Of a stretch of 64,000 nt of DNA, positions 45,560 to 58,099 are shown piece after piece. Origin of the DNA: Gnetum montanum (lineage: Eukaryota; Streptophyta; Gnetopsida; Gnetales; Gnetaceae); contig MNCI01035277.1 of the NCBI GenBank assembly GCA_015680685.1, forward strand, positions 188,038 to 252,037. Direction: 5' to 3'. Position 1 is the stretch's first letter, and each line of letters begins with the position of its first letter. Position numbers and translations under genes: made by a program. The notes under the pieces were generated by a model that worked only from the letters and a program-made list of their open reading frames with translations, did no database searches and was not told the origin of the DNA.

Positions 45560-46700
45560 ATGATGTATGGCCACTCCTAAAGTGTTTGGTACTTAGCCTT
45601 TTATTGGACATGGTTACAATTGTACTATAGGACCTTATCACCTGGCTACATCAACACTTGATGTATTCATTCATTGTGCCTCTGCTTGAGTACTTTTTCT
45701 GGATCTCATTACCCATGAGTGCTACTAGCCTATTTTCTTCTAATAGATTGAGGTTCATGAGTCATTTCTTCTAGGGTAAGCTCAAGTTTAGGTCTAGTTT
45801 GCTGGAAGTAGCTATAGTTTAGAGTTATACCTAGATTAGAAGCATAGGTAATTTACCATCAACTAGCTGATAGGGTGAGTATCCAATGGGTAGTTTTCAT
45901 GTGGTTTTATAAGCCCATAGAGCATCATTCAACTTGGTACTCCAATATTTCCTAAATCTACTAACCATCTTCGTTAATATTCTTGTGATTTCCCGATTAG
46001 TTACTTTAGCATGACCATTTGCTTAGGGATGATATGGTGTGGTCAATTTATGATTCACCTCGAGCTACTACATGAGCTACTTAAAAGTAGCATCGATAAA
46101 ATGCGTTCCATTGTCTAAGATCATCCTTGGTACTTCAAATCTATTCACCACATGTTGTTGGAAAAATTTGATAGCTATTTTGGGTGTACAATCTTTCACT
46201 ACAGCTACTTCTACCTCCTTTGTACAATAATCCATAGTCACTATGATATAGCCTTTCCGATTCAACATTAGCATTAAGGATTGTATAAAGTCAATTCCTA
46301 GATATGAAATGGTTCTAATGGATATATCCATTGTTATGGTCATTTACTTCTGACCATTATTCCTCCATCTCATTAACATATTTCACAAGATTAAGTAAAG
46401 TTAGGGGCATCCCAAAATAAGGTAGGCCAAAAGTAGCCTACCATCATCAGTTTCAATGTCATCCTACATCCTGCGTAATAACCATCACATGATCCTTCAT
46501 GTACATCTTGTAGGATCCTATGTTGATTGCATTCTAGTACACACCATCATACTAACCTATTGACACAAATCTTGTAAAGATTCCAATTTATCTCCATATA
46601 TCTCTTGACTTGATGAAGGAACTATTCTCTCTATTTCTTACCCCACTCAAAAGGAAGCTCTTGTGTGGTTAAGTAAGTCATGTAATCAATTTTCCATGAC
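45560..46700 (-). pseudogene. Athila-like integrase (copy 2)
   Basis: Zinc-binding remnants (LQDVHEGSCDGYYAGCRMT, GYFWPTLF, CEIC) at 46370-46530. Core at 46077-46343: YLGIDFIQSLMLMLNRKGYI, DYCTKEVEVAVVKDC, QQHVVNRFEVPRMILDNGTH, with both core aspartates. The later part shows PIGYSPYQLVDGKLPML near 45860. The catalytic Glu region is not readable. Stops are frequent outside the core. Confidence 0.82.
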
Positions 46701-46792
46701 TTCTTTGTTGAGTCAAAAGCCATTATTGTCTTTGTGAATAGGTTTTCATCAGGGAATTGGTATGATAATGGCTCTTCTTGGTCTTGTGATTT

Positions 46793-47990
46793 TCATCTCA
46801 ACCTCAACAAATGATCTACTACTACATTTTCTATATCTTTCTTGTTGATCATGGGAATGTTGAATTCTTGTAAAATGTTGAGCCATCTGATCACCCTAGG
46901 ACTTACTATTGGTATATTCATTAGGAATCGAATTGCATTATGATCTATATGAACATAGAATAGGTACCTAAGCACACAATGTCTAAATTTTTCTAGTGTC
47001 GACACCACTATCATGAGCTTCTTTTTTTGGTGGTGTAATTAAGCTATGCTCTGGTGATGCTTTTGCTAGCACAATGTATGTAATATGGCCTTTTCTAGTC
47101 ATCCAGCTATGTTAGTACTACACCTAATGCATTATTTGAAGCATTTGTCATGATATGGAAAGGCTTAGATCAATCTAGAGCTTGGAGGATTGATGTCTCG
47201 ATTAAATTCTATTTTAAAGTCTAAAATGCCTTTTCACATGATCTTTTCCACTGAAATGATGCATCCTTCTTAGTTAGCTCTACCAATAGTTTTGTAATTT
47301 TTGAAAAATTCTCTATAAACCTTTTTTAATAATTCATGTGGTCTAGAAATGATCTAACACATTTGATATTTGTGGCCTTTGGATGATGTTTTGTATGACT
47401 TTGATCTTCTCAAGATTTACCTCAATTCCCTTTTGTAAATCTTTATGTCCTAGCACAATCTCATCTTAGACCAATAGATCACTTTTTTGCCAATTGAGCT
47501 TCAAATTTTTCTTTGCACATATTTTTAGTACTTGCTCTAAATGGTCTAGTGCTTGTTTGAAGTCTATCCCATATGTTGAAAAATCATTCATAAATACCTC
47601 AACATCATTGCCGATTTGTTTTTAAAATATTTTGAGTACCAGTCGTTAAAAGGTAGCAAACACATTATAAAGATAGAAAGACATTTCTTTGTAAGTGAAT
47701 GTCCCCCATGGACTTGTGAATGTTGTCTTTTCTTAGTCTTCTAGTGCAATGTGGATCTGGTTATATCCACTATATTCATTAAGAAAACTATAGTACTAGT
47801 GTCTTGCAACTGTATCCAAGACTTGATCAACAAACAACAAAGGAAAATGATCCTTGAATGTTGTAGAATTTAAAAATTGAAAGTTCATGCATACTCTCCA
47901 CTTGCTCCACTTCCTTGGAACAATTACCAATGGACTAATCCATTCGCTAATCCATTTTACCTGATCCTAAAATATGCTTTTGTTATTTAG
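46793..47990 (-). pseudogene. Athila-like reverse transcriptase and RNase H (copy 2)
   Basis: RT: TTFKDHFPLLFVDQVLDTVA, EYSGYNQIHIALED, KTTFTSPWGTFTYKEMSF. The catalytic box reads VEVFMNDFSTYG near 47590, so the first aspartate has become Asn (GAT to AAT); copy 1 keeps FMDDF. RNase H at 46793-47014 ends ENVVVDHLLRL. The frame is broken between 47100 and 47330. It is the same module as 480-1840 of copy 1. Confidence 0.85.
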
Positions 47991-48300
47991 AAAAGCATAT
48001 TCTAGTACTATCGATAGGGTTTTTAACTCCAATGGTTCTAGTTCCAGTTTTTCTAGGATCTTGAGCTATCCCCATTCAATTTCTTCTTCTTGGCCTAAAT
48101 GTGGATAAGGGTTCCTTCTTCTTAACTACTCTAGCTTTTCTTTTTCTTCCACATAGGCACTTATAATTTGATTTTTTAGTTCCATGTATATTTTTTACTT
48201 TGTTTCTTCATTGGTAACCAACCACTAGGTGCCTTCTTGTTTAGTGTTGCCACATACAGGAATTTCTGCACACACATTTCTTCAACACATATTTTGCATG

Positions 48301-48700
48301 CTATGTTGTTCTCTTGTTTAACTTCCCATATTTTCTACATGCAATTGCATCCATTATCCTAGTATGCAATACATGGAGCTTTGCATTGTTGAATGTTTCT
48401 ATCGTCATCCTTCTTGGAGATTTCAAAGGACAAATCTTTGATTCCAGGCTTAGCATCCATAATGCTAAGCCAAGATCTTCCCATAATAATAGGAAAATCT
48501 CCCTTGTTTTTCCCATATGAATGACTAAGAAATCAACAGGATAAGACCAACCACTAATGGTAGTAATCATATCATCCACCTATCCTAGTGATACTATGGT
48601 CAACTGGTTTGCGAGTTGTACTGAATGTTACTTTTCTTCAATGGTGGAAAATTCCACTCCTTATACATATCTTGTGATATCAAGTTTATCTCTAATCCAA
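48301..48700 (-). pseudogene. Athila-like aspartic protease (copy 2)
   Basis: The active-site region reads LLDFGLEINLISQDMYK near 48660-48705, where DSG has become DFG. The later part (ITTISGWSYPVDFLVIHMGK, then a frame break and GKI/DLGLALWMLS) covers the flap and C-terminus. Aspartate and Gly remain, the Ser is lost. Compare copy 1 at 2237-2640. Confidence 0.7.
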
Positions 48701-49399
48701 AATCAAGTAGAGCCTTTCATGGTCTATTCTTTTTTGGGGAAGTGCTCTTGCCTTTATCTAGTGTGTGATGTTTAGAGTTAGCATACTAGTTGTTAAGTTT
48801 GCATTAGAAGAGGATGGAAGCTTAGTTTTTCTTTGAGGAGTGAGTATGGATGAAAATGAAGTAGATGGAATCCACATATTTTGAACCCTTTCTAGACTTA
48901 TTCGAAATAATGATCATTTCCTAGATTAGGGTTTTATTCATAATTACTTCCTCTTGCATGTTCATTATCCTTGTCATGTTCTTTTGTTGTAGCTATAATA
49001 GCAACTTACCTTGCATTGTAGGTGATGACATTGGCAGTAGAGAGTTGGAAGGTTGACTTAATGGACCAACCACTATTTGATGTACATATGGATTAGAATA
49101 CATCCTTGTAAATTTAAGTCTATAGTACTCTTGTGAAAAATATTTAAAACTATGAATTTTTGCATTTTCTGGAGATATTGAATTTTGCACATAATATCCA
49201 TAGGGGTTTGGCTGCCAAAATGGATACTGTTGCCTTAGTGGTGGTGTTGCCAACACTTATGGTTGCTACTACTATTGCTGATATTGCTCATATGGTTTTG
49301 GATAAGCTCCACTTAGGTAATAAGTTGGTTGAAAGTTTTTTTTTGTAGTTACCTTGAGGGTAAGATAACCTTTTTGGCATTTTCTTTTTGACAAATCTT

Positions 49400-50850
49400 G
49401 GATTGAATGCATATGTCCTTGATTCTTGCAAGTGTGCCATCATAGGATAACATCCCTAAGGATGTTCATACTGATACACTTTACATCCCTCCTCATCCTC
49501 TAAGCTTGAGTTAGTGCTTTCTTCCATGGAAGAAACTTTTCCTTTTTGTTTGTAGTGTTCATGTCCATAGTCTCTTTTCTTTTTCTTCTCCTTGCCCTTA
49601 TTAAAGGCTTGTTCAATTCTTTTTCTATAATTTTCAAAGCTATAGCAAATTTTTTGTCTACTAAGTTCCACATCGTTTCAACCTTGGTTGCTATATCATT
49701 GATAGATTATTGAATTGGTAGAGTTTTCTTCTAGATTAGCTCTTCCAAGGTTTCTTCTTCTTGCTTATCACACATTTGTGCATCTCTTTTCTTGATAGAT
49801 GGATCTCAATTATATTCCTTGACTAATTCTCTCTTTTTCAACTCACGTTCCTCATTTTCTACTTGATCAATTAACCTATGGATTCAATGGGTGATCATCT
49901 CTAACAGTTTAACTTGGGCATGGATCCTAAGGATTTCTCTAGTTTTATTCCTCAACCCATCAACAATGTGCCTAAGCTACTTCCTTTGGGAAAATTCATG
50001 GCTTGGGCACCTATGTAGAAGAGAGTAGTATCTGTCCATTACTACATTAAGGGATTCATGTGTCCCTTGGTTCCAGCCCTAGATCTTCTTTCTGAGATTG
50101 GACATCCTAGAGTAAGTTTGGTATTTATCATTAAAGAGTTCAATCATGGTACTTCACCTTCTAATTAATTCAAGTTTAAATGATTAGTACTAGCTCTCTA
50201 CTTCTTTGATGAGTATCCTAGGGAATAACTTGAGCTTTTGCTAGTCACTTTCAATATTTTGTAGGACACAGGCATCATGAATTCTTGAAGGTGATGTTGT
50301 GGATTGGTGTTGTATCCTCCTTCAAAGTTAGAAATGTTATTCATATCAAGTCACTTGATGCAACTGTCCTTTACATGCCTAGTTGGAATGTACACTACTT
50401 CCCTAATGTTGACCATGCTGCAAGTAGCCAACAAGGGCTCTTCATGTTCATGGGATTTGTATGCTCTATGCTCTATTGTAGTGATGTCTCCTTTGGTACT
50501 CATATTTCTCTCTCTCTCTTCACATCTGTTCTTGTCTCTTCATGGCTCATACTCATCATCTTGTATATTTGACACTTAGTTATGTGTGTACTATTGAAAT
50601 TAGTTAAAAGTATGAGGATAGAGTTTGTGGTTTTTTGTACAATGAACTTTGTAAGATTTATTACTTAGCACATAGAACAAAACATAGGATGATTGTGGTA
50701 CCCCTAGTGGTGTTGCATCCATTGATAGTTTTTCTTTAAGTGTTAAAGCTATCTTGTATATTAAATGCTTAGTTATGTGTGTGTTATTGAAATTAGTTAA
50801 AAGTGTGAGAATAGACTTTGTGATTTTTAATACAACAAACTTTGCAAGAT
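49400..50850 (-). pseudogene. Athila-like Gag (copy 2)
   Basis: The clearest stretch is 49456-49671: CYSFENYRKRIEQAFNKGKE, KKKKRDYGHEHYKQKGK, an acidic SMEESTNSSLEDEEGC tail. Upstream (49700-50350) short blocks match the gag of copies 1 and 3 (for example the KLKLFPR and LNP(S/L)QEFHD-type areas) with many stops. N-terminal part not readable. Confidence 0.6.
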
Positions 50851-50875
50851 TTATTACTTAGCACACATTGACACA

Positions 50876-50893
50876 TCCTTGGCAACGGTGCCA
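50876..50893 (-). other. Primer-binding site (tRNA-Asp type), copy 2
   Basis: The minus strand reads TGGCACCGTTGCCAAGGA, two transitions away from TGGCGCCGTTGCCGGGGA, the complement of the plant tRNA-Asp 3' end used by Athila elements. One base separates it from the LTR. Confidence 0.8.
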
Positions 50894-50894
50894 A

Positions 50895-51728
50895 TGATGA
50901 ATGGTGGAGGTATCCCAATATTCTACCATACAAGTCATGAGTGCTAGTGTCTGACTAGATCATAATCTACAAATGGACAATGTAATTATGCTTGTAATTG
51001 ATGTTAATTTTGAGATAGTTGTCTTCCCATTTTGAGTTAGTGAAGTTTGAGTGTATGGCTTAACTATTGGTGAGACATATGATTAGTTGATGTTATTAGG
51101 CTCTAATTACTTCTAGTTGTAAACATAATGAAATTTTAGAATAATAATCTAAATCTAAGTAATTATGGTAATGTAAATCCACTCTAGCCTATAATGATGA
51201 GTGTCTGGTCTTGGTCTACTGTACACACCTTGGGCTCATGTAATTGTTACTAGGTTACCAAGTGTTATGTTATTAGCCAAACTAAGTAATAACACCATGG
51301 GGATTACCAAACAATTACACTTATGCACTCGAAGCTAGTCATACTCATTTTGCTTTACTAATGAATAAGTAAAGTAAACATGGAAATTAAGCTAAGTAAA
51401 ATAATAAAACTAGGTGGATGTTGCAATGATGAGAAACAATCTTGATCTTTATTTCTAGAAATGAACTCTACCCAAGTACACTTCATTCTAATAAAGATTT
51501 CGTGCAAATACTCTACACCACACTGTTAGCATTCACTCTATTGTTAAATCTATATAAATAAATTTCAAGAGTTTCCCTAAGACTGAAATGAAAATTTGTC
51601 GATTGTGTGCCCAAGTGTTGGTATTTATAGGGCTACACATATCTCGAGACATCACATCAATTATGACATAGGATGAACTAATACATTGTAGCTACGATAT
51701 TGCATGGTTGCAAAAATTAACTTTATCA
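50895..51728 (-). repeat. 5' LTR of Athila-like copy 2
   Basis: Pair of 39384-40228. TATA box on the minus strand at 51622-51629. Ends TATCA at 51728, followed by the target duplication ATGCC. Confidence 0.9.
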
Positions 51729-53900
51729 ATGCCTATTGACATTATGATCAACCTAGGTCCCTACTAATTTGCGTTGTTTACCACCCAAGTGCCTACCAAT
51801 TGACATCCATTAGAAGTTTGTCAATTTAAAAAATCTTATCAATTGTCAAGAAAAATTTTGGATTTTAAAATTTAAAACTTAAAATTTAAATTTAAATATT
51901 AGGGCATGATTAACTTTGACAAACCTAGTCATACTAGTAGACTAGTAGCAGTCAAGATAAAAGTACGTAATTAAGAATGCTAGTCCTAGAGTAGTACTAA
52001 AAGGAATGAACTCTTGGGAAGCTCTCAAGGAGTCTCAAAATTTGTGCCCAAATTATGAATTTTGGAAGCCCATAACTTTTGATCTTGAAAGTCTATTTTG
52101 ATAAATGAATAGTCCTTTCTAGTAGATTTAAGTATCTCAAATGCAATGGCAAAGTTAGGTCTATTCTATAGAACTTAAAAAATTAATATTTAATCCTTGT
52201 TCTTAAAATTTTCCTTGAGAGACTTGGGAGCTTAAATTGACATAACTCAAGCATTTGATATCTATTTCTAACATATGAATAGTCATTACTGATATTTTTT
52301 AGTCTTTTAAATCTAATGGTGATTTTAAATTAGTCATCCAAAGTCAGTATCCTAAGGGAAGTAGAAATATCATTAGGAGTCTAAGAAGTGTAACCAAACT
52401 AATGCCAACCTAATAATCCAAGTAGTTGGAAAATCAAAATGACAATTAAGATGTATACCAATCTAGTCAGTAATTAGATTATGCAATAAACATTGACTAT
52501 AAAAAAGAATCACAACCTTGTCCTGACAAGGCATATGATACCCCATGAGAAGAAATGAGTCAAAAGAGAATTCAAATTTGAAAGTTACAACATACAATAT
52601 GCTTGCAACATCTCTAGCAAATAAAATACAACATCCACATGTCCACCTTAGCCCTTGGACTAGCATGAGTAGTGATACCTATGCATTCTTTTAGAATTAT
52701 AAGATTTGAATGTTGATGTCTTGTGTCTACCAGAAGTTCTACCATAAAAATTTCTATACCAATTTCAAATGAATTTGAAAAATTCTGAATATGAATATAT
52801 CTACAAGAAAAAAACTCTTCTAATGATTTTTCCTTTGATCTATATAGATTAGCCTACATTGAAACTACAACACAGATGACTGTATGATCTTCTATAAAGA
52901 AGCCAACTTCAAATTGATACAATGGTTCAAATGGAGCTTAGAGGACATGATTTTCAATTTTTAGAATTTCAAGTCATTGAGGATGAATGAACAATCATGT
53001 TTTTAGAGAATCCATATAGCCTTAACATTGGTACTTAAAATTTAGTCATTAAGAAGATGTATATGTGTGGTCAACATACATTTGATTGTTGACCCAATAT
53101 GCCCAAATATCAGACTTTGTCAAGTATCCTACTTGATTAACTAGATCAAGGAAATTTTAAAGTACAAGCTATTTCTAATCTATATTAGCCTCTATCCAAT
53201 GTCATTCATCCTTTGTGGGGACTTCAATGTAAAAGTTAGAAGTGATATTCATCAATTATTAAAATATGAATATGTGAAAGAGCCTTTAGAAGAGAAACTC
53301 GATTTGAAGAAGATGTTTCCATATGTTTGTCATAACATTTCATTATTTAGTACATATGCTACCTATTTCAAATCTTTAGCAGATAAGTTGAACCTCCAAT
53401 TTTGAGACTAGATGATGTGAATGAATAGTGTTCATCAAGAACCAAAATTCACCAATTATGTTGGCACAACTAATGAAGATGGATCAACATCCTTCTTTGT
53501 AAAGACTCTAGATTAAATTTGGTATGATACTCAATTCTTTCAAGTCACCAAGGTACTGGAGTTAATTCCTAAGGAAGAAGTTAAGGAGGAAGATCAAGCC
53601 CTACCATCCTAAACAAGGCCAGTCGATCTTATAGTTCTTATGAAAAAACTGTAACTATATTCCTCGATTCCAAAGATTAAATAGAAGAACTTTAAAATAT
53701 TCAATCTAATTTGAAAAGAAGAAATCAAAGCATTGGAGCCCTAGAGAATCAAGAAACATCATTAATGTGGATTCATTCAAGAACGAACAAAAGTAAAGGG
53801 GGATAGTTTATCCCATATCCATTCATAATTGGATTCATTCAATGATAAAGATGATATTACTTATTTAAAAATAATATAATTATTATAATAAGATTATAAA
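51729..53900. other. Unassigned sequence with a possible decayed plus-strand ORF end
   Basis: Short plus-strand frames at 53199-53590 (for example FFQVTKVLELIPKEEVKEED) precede AAAGTAAAGGGGGATAG at 53790-53806, which could be a polypurine tract. No family recognised. The rest shows no gene. Confidence 0.3.
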
Positions 53901-53904
53901 GGAC

Positions 53905-54065
53905 ATGTTTTAATAACAAGCATGTCTCTTGAGGTGATCTTTAAAGATTTGACTTAAGGTATTTATACCTAAGACTTAGAGGTCATGCTAGCATGGAGTT
54001 GTGGAGCCATAAAAGGCAACTAATTGGTGTCCCATGAAGCAAGATAGGAAGTTAACTAGCCATTC
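53905..54065 (+). repeat. Dispersed repeat, copy B
   Basis: Second copy of 8935-9070, same strand. It lies about 100 bases after a purine tract, the same layout as at 8.3-9.0 kb, so both may be LTR pieces of one family. Confidence 0.5.
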
Positions 54066-55635
54066 CTTTTGGCCAAGTACAAGCCTAACCATGGTGGCAA
54101 TGTTGGATTACCTCTATGAGATAGGTTCCAAAAAAAAACAAATCCAAGGAACCCTCTAAGCATGACCAAGATACACTATTTTTTCATTAATAAAGTCTCC
54201 TTTTCATTTTCTTCTACATTTTCTCCATCACATTCATTATACATAATGTTTAATGTTATGTATATTTTACATTTTCCATGACATCTAGGAATGAGATTTT
54301 ATAAAACCAAAAAGCATTTTGAATTACAAATGACAAAAAATCATAAATCTTCTAGAAGAAATTAAGGAATAGGACAAGAAGCATCCTTTCATATACATAC
54401 TGAAGAAAAAAGAGAATTAATATCTATATGATACTTCCTTCTCCTACCATGAAATTAAAATAATATGTTTATATAAAGATTTTACTTCATCTCAAAATTG
54501 AAGCCCTACCCTGTCACGTCTCATAAATCACATCATATATGTGCTTCTAGAATTAAAATATGACATCAAGCCTAAGAATATTCCAAAAAATATTAAAAGT
54601 AGTATTATTTATTATCCGTGCACAAATGATGTAAGTGAAAAAATTCTAGAATTTTAATATCTAGGAATTTAAAAACATCATTGCTAATGCTTAGCTTGTT
54701 GAGAAAAAGAGCAATAGAAAAAAACATGTTTGATAAAATCTTCGTGAAAGCAAACTAGATAAATTGAATTATCAAAACCAAGAAGTTACCATTGATTATC
54801 AATAGGAAGGCCTCTATATAATAAGTAATGTTTGAGATTACACTTGGTTAACAAATTATAACTAGTAAAGTGTAAGGTGTTTTGCATTTCTACTTGAGCA
54901 TACAATGTCGGAGGGTGGTGAAGGGTAAGATCTTGAAAAAAAAAAGAATAATAATTAAAGAAATTCAAAGTAGATCAAATGAAAAACATAGAACATAATC
55001 TAAAGAAAAATCTCAATAGTTTTGGATATGTCTTTAATTGGCCCCATTTTGTTAGAACATGGCTAGGACGATGATGATGATGATGATCATTTAGTTACAA
55101 CTAATATTTAACAATCTCCCCTCTGGAATAGAAAAAGGATTAAGCCTTATCCTTGTTCAAAATCACCCTCACAAGTTTGCACTTCTTACTAAAGGATTTA
55201 TTGTAAAGAGAAGGGAAAAGGTCTCTTTAAAGACTAAAAAAATCAATAAGAATTAATGAACTAATAGTAATAAAAGTTAATAGCATTCCCAACTTGATCT
55301 TCCAAAAACAATATTGCATGAAAAAAATTAATTGTTTAGCTTTCTCTAGAAGCCTTTTTACTTGAATTTGTAACTAAACAACATCTTTGTTTATAGAATG
55401 TCTCTAAAACATCAAATGTAACATGATGCCATTGGAAAGGTCCATATCATGTACGAACATAAATAAATACAATAGGTAACTCATTACAAAGTATGTGGAT
55501 TATGTTGCTAGTTTTATGTTTACAAGTCAATCATTTATCCTATATTTCCTAGAATTATATTAAAGACCATTTGAAACTCATTACTTTAACTTATTATTTT
55601 AATATATAGGTAAGATACTTAGTATTTATATAAAG
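54066..55635. other. Unassigned AT-rich sequence
   Basis: No supported gene. A short GAT microsatellite occurs at 55068-55088. Confidence 0.5.
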
Positions 55636-55785
55636 CAAGTACCTCAGGATCCACCACTTGGAGTGATGGTAAGGTACTTATGTCTTAGGTCATAGGACAT
55701 AGGCTCAATCTTGGGTATAGCCACCCGAAATAGATTAGGCTTTTGCTCATCCATCACTAGTGGGGACCCAACTTCAATAACCTAA
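55636..55785 (+). repeat. tRNA-derived SINE-like unit 2
   Basis: A-box-like TTGGAGTGATGGT at 55658-55670 and B-box-like GGCTCAATCTT at 55702-55712, then TATAGCCACCCGAAATAGATT and a TCACTAGTGGGGACCCAACT tail block. The layout is that of plant Au-type SINEs. It lies just left of the chromovirus LTR candidate. Confidence 0.55.
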
Positions 55786-55789
55786 AATT

Positions 55790-56522
55790 AAAACTAAAGA
55801 CTTCAAACTTGCATACAAATTTGGAAATAAGGAAAGAACAACTCTTTATTCTTGCTAGAAAATGAAAGAGAAATTCAAATGCTATAAGAAAGTTTCTAGA
55901 ACAAACAAGTGCTCAAGATCCAATACAACACACTCATACATAAAATGGCTATGAAGCCTTACAACAATGGATGATCAACTAGAACTTAACATTACTCTCT
56001 CCTCACTTCTCTCTCTCTTCACTCCACCAACCCTCTTCTTCTTCAAATGAAAGGCCTTGATACCTATTTATAACCTTTTGGGTTCATTTGGTGCTTAAAT
56101 ACAAAATTATGTTTGTTATTTCTCAACAAAGAATACATCTTGAATATAGAGAAGGCATACCAACTAAGAGATATAATTCATAGAGGAGACATATTGCAGG
56201 CATGGTGGATGTCTTAAGTTCAAAGGAGACATCTTCCATAGGTTATAGATGTCTTCCAGGAGTTGGAGGTCAACATAAGAGATGTCTAGCTTCCATAGGA
56301 GACATCTATCTACAAGATGTGATATCTTTTTTAATGTGGAATCATCTTCCTAGGAATCCATTCCAAAATTAAGACATCTTCTTTGGAGTTTCCATAAGCC
56401 AATTACAACTCTAATCATCTTCTCTTTTCCTAGAAACTTGTGAAAATAGGAAAAATAATGCCAAAATATGACACACATAAACTATAAGGAACACATAATC
56501 ATTGTCTATTGAGAATCATACA
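55790..56522 (-). repeat. 3' LTR candidate of the chromovirus
   Basis: Located directly after the chromodomain. It has a minus-strand TATA box (TATAAATAGG, 56063-56072) and a purine-rich (minus) GAGAGAGAGAAGTGAGGAG leader-like part at 56000-56030. No second LTR is available to fix limits. Confidence 0.4.
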
Positions 56523-56609
56523 TGGGCTGGGTAATGTCATCATGTCTTCCATCCTCAAAAGTAAAACTTGTTTTCAAGTTGACTATACACTTGGAATAAC
56601 ATTAAGCCT

Positions 56610-57200
56610 CTACAAAGCCAAGTCTTTCTCATGAACCCAAACTACATTTTCCAATCCCTCATCATTCCAATGCATCAAGTACTTATGCATCTTTCAGCTC
56701 CTTGTGCTTCTAACTTCTCTTGCTTGCAGCACAACTAAATTTCTTCAAGGCTTAGATGACTTTTGATTTTCAAGTGCATCATCAAGGATCTCAAGACTAT
56801 CCTCCAAGTTAAATGTAAGTACTTTTCCATGGAAATGAATCAAATATTCTTCAACCTTTTCTTGCCCAAATAGAGCCACATATAATCACCAATATTGAAT
56901 ATCACTTTCTTCTTTTCCAAATTCTTTGTAGCATTAACTTCTTTTTCCTTACCTTCAAGTTTTGTATTCACTTTTTTATGTTATTCTTACATTTTCTTTA
57001 CAAAATTCGAACTAACATGAGCACAATCATTAAATTTCATAAATTATTTATCATCCTAGGAGCATAATCATAGTTTGTCTCAAATGGACTTTTTACAATG
57101 CTACAATAATAAGAGTTATTATAAATAAACTCAGCATGTGACAAAATATTTTCCCATCTATTGGGCTAATCCTCACAAAGATATTTCAAAATTTTGAACA
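56610..57200 (-). pseudogene. Chromovirus integrase C-terminus and chromodomain remnant
   Basis: KKKVIFNIGDYMWLYLGKKR at 56860-56920 matches the GPY/F-region lead-in of chromoviral integrase. HKYLMHWNDEGLENVVWVHE at about 56625-56690 matches the YLVKWKG...ATW part of a chromodomain, with Val in place of the usual Ala-Thr before Trp. The chromodomain directs integration to marked chromatin. Confidence 0.6.
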
Positions 57201-57660
57201 ATGATTTATTTACAACTTTAGTTTGGCTATTAGTTGATGGATGATAGGTACTAGAAAAGAATAATTTGTACCCAATAAGTTTCGCAATGACCTTAAAAAA
57301 TAGCTTGTAAATTTAACATCTTTATCACTTAAAATATTTAATGGGAGACCAGGTAATCTTACAACATTTTGGAAATACAAGTAAATAATATGAGATGTAT
57401 CATTGATTCTCTTACAAGGAATAAAATGAGCCATCTTAGTGAATCTATCAACAACAATAAACATAGAATCATGACTAGCTTATATCTTAGGAATCCCACA
57501 AATAGAATCCATAGAGACACTTTTCCATGAAGTATTAGAAATTGGAAAAGGTAAATAACGTCCAAAAATACCCTTAACTCCCTTGAATTTTTGGCAAACA
57601 AGATACTCTCTAAGAAATTTATTTATATCATTTCTCATACCTGGCTAGTAGTAGCTCTTT
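57200..57660 (-). pseudogene. Chromovirus integrase core
   Basis: MFIVVDRFTKMAHFIPCKRI, YFQNVVRLPGLPLNILSDKD and FLRSLRNLLGTNYSF at 57210-57464: catalytic aspartates in VVDRF and SDKD. The stretch upstream in another frame (57480-57600) includes the WxSxSMDF-type part, broken by stops. The catalytic Glu lies in a shifted frame near 57230 and cannot be confirmed. Confidence 0.8.
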
Positions 57661-58099
57661 CCCATGAGCTCATAGGTCTTCATCTTATTCATGCATCTAG
57701 CCATATTACAATTAGGCTTTTTATCCAAAATACTTGACTTAAAATCACAATTTAGCATACATACCTTACCATTCTTGAAGAGGATGCCCTATTGTAGGTG
57801 ATAGTCTTTTCACCTATTCCCTCTACTAAGTAATGAAGTATTAAGATCTTTCCAAACCTCTCCAAAATCAGCATCATGAGAGTACTAAGAATTCAAGTCC
57901 TAAAATCCTTCTACTTGAGCACATGAATGATTCAAAATATGAATTCTTGAAAGAGAATCTATTACTCTATTACTTTTTCTACTTATATGTTTCAATATAG
58001 AGTGGGATTCTTGGAGCTACTCTACCCATTTCATATGCTTAGTACTCAACTTCTTTTACGAATTCAACAATTATAATACCTTATGACAAGTTAATAACA

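Larger units (their letters stand above)
39384..51728 (-). mobile_element. Athila-like Ty3/gypsy retrotransposon, full length (copy 2)
   Basis: LTRs at 39384-40228 (845 bp) and 50895-51728 (834 bp), TGATGA...TATCA on the plus strand. Flanks ATGCT (39379-39383) and ATGCC (51729-51733) form a target duplication with one transition. A tRNA-Asp type primer site is next to the right LTR. Minus-strand order: gag (49.4-50.8 kb), protease (48.3-48.7), RT and RNase H (46.8-48.0), integrase (45.6-46.7), a 5.3-kb extra 3' region, then the 3' LTR. Frames are heavily broken. Confidence 0.9.

Noticed and set aside
53199-53405. GDFNV in a plus-strand frame, as in LINE endonucleases
   Set aside because: No other endonuclease or RT motif is near and the frame is short. 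A chance match is more likely.
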